Positions 63,001-64,000 of a stretch of DNA of 64,000 nucleotides are shown in pieces (within the stretch, counting starts at the first letter, position 1; the number at the start of each line of letters is the position of its first letter). The position numbers and the translations under genes are program-made. Source of the DNA: Phaeobacter sp. 22II1-1F12B. GTDB lineage: Bacteria; Pseudomonadota; Alphaproteobacteria; Rhodobacterales; Rhodobacteraceae. Below the pieces are notes generated by a model. It was given only the letters and a program-made list of their open reading frames with translations. It searched no databases and was not told the DNA's origin. The DNA is taken from assembly GCF_002210165.1 (NCBI RefSeq), contig NZ_AQQP01000011.1, positions 62,001 to 126,000 on the forward strand, read 5' to 3'.

Positions 63001-63115
63001 GGGCGGGATCATCTTCTCTACCCTGTTCGGCATCCTGATGGTGCCGCTGTTCTATGCCGCCGTGCAAAAAGCCGTTGGCATGGTCCGCCGATCGCCAAAG
63101 ACAGTGACCCAATAG
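60008..63115 (+). CDS. RND multidrug efflux pump (AcrB/MexB family)
   Basis: 1035-residue inner-membrane pump. Typical N-terminus [39 protein letters not shown], 12 membrane spans, proton-relay Asp pair in TM4 ([16 protein letters not shown]), and two periplasmic porter halves. ATG 60008 directly follows the adaptor gene. It exports drugs, detergents or bile-salt-like compounds, powered by protons. No outer-membrane channel gene is in the window, so TolC-like partner must lie elsewhere. Confidence 0.95.
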   Translation: [1035 protein letters not shown]

Positions 63116-63162
63116 GGTCCCGGGCGCGCCTTGCATCGCGCGGGACCAGCACCCTGATGGGA

Positions 63163-63197
63163 AAATCGGACCGGCGGTTTCTCCGCCGGTCCGATTT
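63163..63197. terminator. bidirectional terminator between RND operon and cyclase
   Basis: A perfect 15-bp stem (aaatcggaccggcgg / ccgccggtccgattt) with a tttct loop between converging stop codons. Confidence 0.85.
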
Positions 63198-64000
63198 ATG
63201 CCACGCTGACGAGTCCCGCATCTGGCAGCTCAAGGCTGGTGATCGCGCATTTGCCGAACCCCGGCAAATCCTCGACACGGTGATTGCCAAGCTGGAATTC
63301 GTCACCAAAGCTTTCGGCTGATTTCTCCAGAACCGTGATCTCCATCGGGGCGCTTTGCGACTGAAGCCGTGAGGCACAGTTCACCGCCGGACCGAAGACG
63401 TCATAGATGTATTTCTGCGTCCCCACGACCGAGCCCACAACCGAGCCCGAGGCGATGCCGATCCGCGCCTGCCAGCGATGACGATGCGTCTTGTTGCGAT
63501 GCGAGAGGTATCTGAGGAAACCGCTCGCACAGCGCGCCGCCAACCGCGCGTGATCCGGGTTGCTATGCGGCAGGCCCGACACCGCCATGTAGCAATCGCC
63601 AATCGTCTTGATCCGCTCACAGCCATGCAATTCAGCGATCCGGTCGAAAGCCGTGAACAAATCATTCAACTCGCTCACCGTTTCCGTCGGATCCGAAGCC
63701 ACCGCCATTTCGGTGAACCCAACGAAATCCAGCATCAGCACCGAAACCGGTTCAAACAGGCGCGGCGTGACCGTGCCAAAGCTCTTGTATTCTTCGTAGA
63801 CCGAGCGCGGCATCACATTCAGCAGCAGCTTTTCAACCTGCACCTTCTCGCGCTCAAGCTCACGCGTGCGACGCTCGGTCATCGACGCATAGCTGTCGAT
63901 CATCGCCTCGGTTTCCCGCAGGCGCGAAATGTTCTGACATTCCACGACGAGAACCGGCCGTTCCAGATGGCTGGCGTTCCGCACGTCGATCTGCAGCGTG
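63196..64000 (-). CDS. adenylate/guanylate cyclase, 3' part (5' end outside window)
   Basis: The frame is open to the right edge, so the N-terminus is missing. What is seen: the end of a PAS-like sensor (TLQIDVRNASHLERPVLVVECQNISRLRETE), a coiled-coil linker (YASMTERRTRELEREKVQVEKLLLNVM) and a class III cyclase domain. Metal Asp in MLDFVGFTE and the later Asp in IKTIGDCYMAVSGLP, the substrate-contact Lys in the same segment, and the Asn-Arg pair in DVFGPAVNCASRLQ are present, so it looks active. It makes cAMP (or cGMP) in response to an upstream sensor. Confidence 0.9.
   Translation of the reverse strand, partial: TLQIDVRNASHLERPVLVVECQNISRLRETEAMIDSYASMTERRTRELEREKVQVEKLLLNVMPRSVYEEYKSFGTVTPRLFEPVSVLMLDFVGFTEMAVASDPTETVSELNDLFTAFDRIAELHGCERIKTIGDCYMAVSGLPHSNPDHARLAARCASGFLRYLSHRNKTHRHRWQARIGIASGSVVGSVVGTQKYIYDVFGPAVNCASRLQSQSAPMEITVLEKSAESFGDEFQLGNHRVEDLPGFGKCAITSLELPDAGLVSVA

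Overview
The window is a high-GC alphaproteobacterial chromosome segment, most likely from a marine Rhodobacteraceae (Roseobacter-group) organism. The evidence is the overall gene set, the membrane protein usually labelled 'component of SufBCD complex' next to mfd, an aspartate-type HemB, an RTX serralysin, and a GC-rich intergenic repeat of a kind I recall from Rhodobacterales genomes. No plasmid, phage structural or rRNA genes are seen.

Layout. 1-10 kb: end of an L,D-transpeptidase, 3-hydroxybutyrate dehydrogenase, a candidate leftward small RNA, an orphan peptide-type ABC binding protein, an XRE/cupin regulator facing an acyl-CoA ligase / DsbA-like / potassium channel operon (each pair overlapping by 4 bp), a Bcr/CflA drug exporter and a TPR protein. 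10-25 kb: mfd with its small membrane partner, hemB, an RTX metalloprotease, a SYLF lipoprotein, a secreted protein with six SRG repeats, a beta-hydroxyacid dehydrogenase, a penicillin-acylase family enzyme, hisC with two DUF2059 proteins, and tRNA-Ser(CGA).

24.98-44.27 kb is the accessory region. It lies between the intact tRNA-Ser gene and a decayed 61-bp copy of that tRNA's 3' end, so it has the form of a tRNA-integrated island whose integrase is gone. It holds a nine-gene leftward operon (S8 subtilase, six proteins I cannot assign to families, an Ala/Pro-rich protein and a 1260-residue protein with two tandem papain-like domains). Divergent from it, across a 580-bp AT-rich spacer, is a 1299-residue Cys-rich metzincin. 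All products appear leaderless. Four neighbouring products share an R-x-R-[AS]-[LI] linker motif, and two share an N-terminal tag. Three protease classes sit with unknown, probably structural, partners. This is the best candidate for an undescribed system here.

44.3-64 kb: a glutamine-synthetase-family ligase; a sugar-uptake and catabolic operon (LacI regulator with an inverted-repeat operator over its promoter, TIM-barrel isomerase/epimerase, Gfo/Idh/MocA dehydrogenase, ABC ATPase, permease, binding protein, strong terminator); a small membrane protein between two gene-poor stretches; a CoA-transferase / rhodanese / amidase group; a TetR regulator divergent from an RND efflux pair; and the 3' part of a class III adenylate/guanylate cyclase running off the right end.
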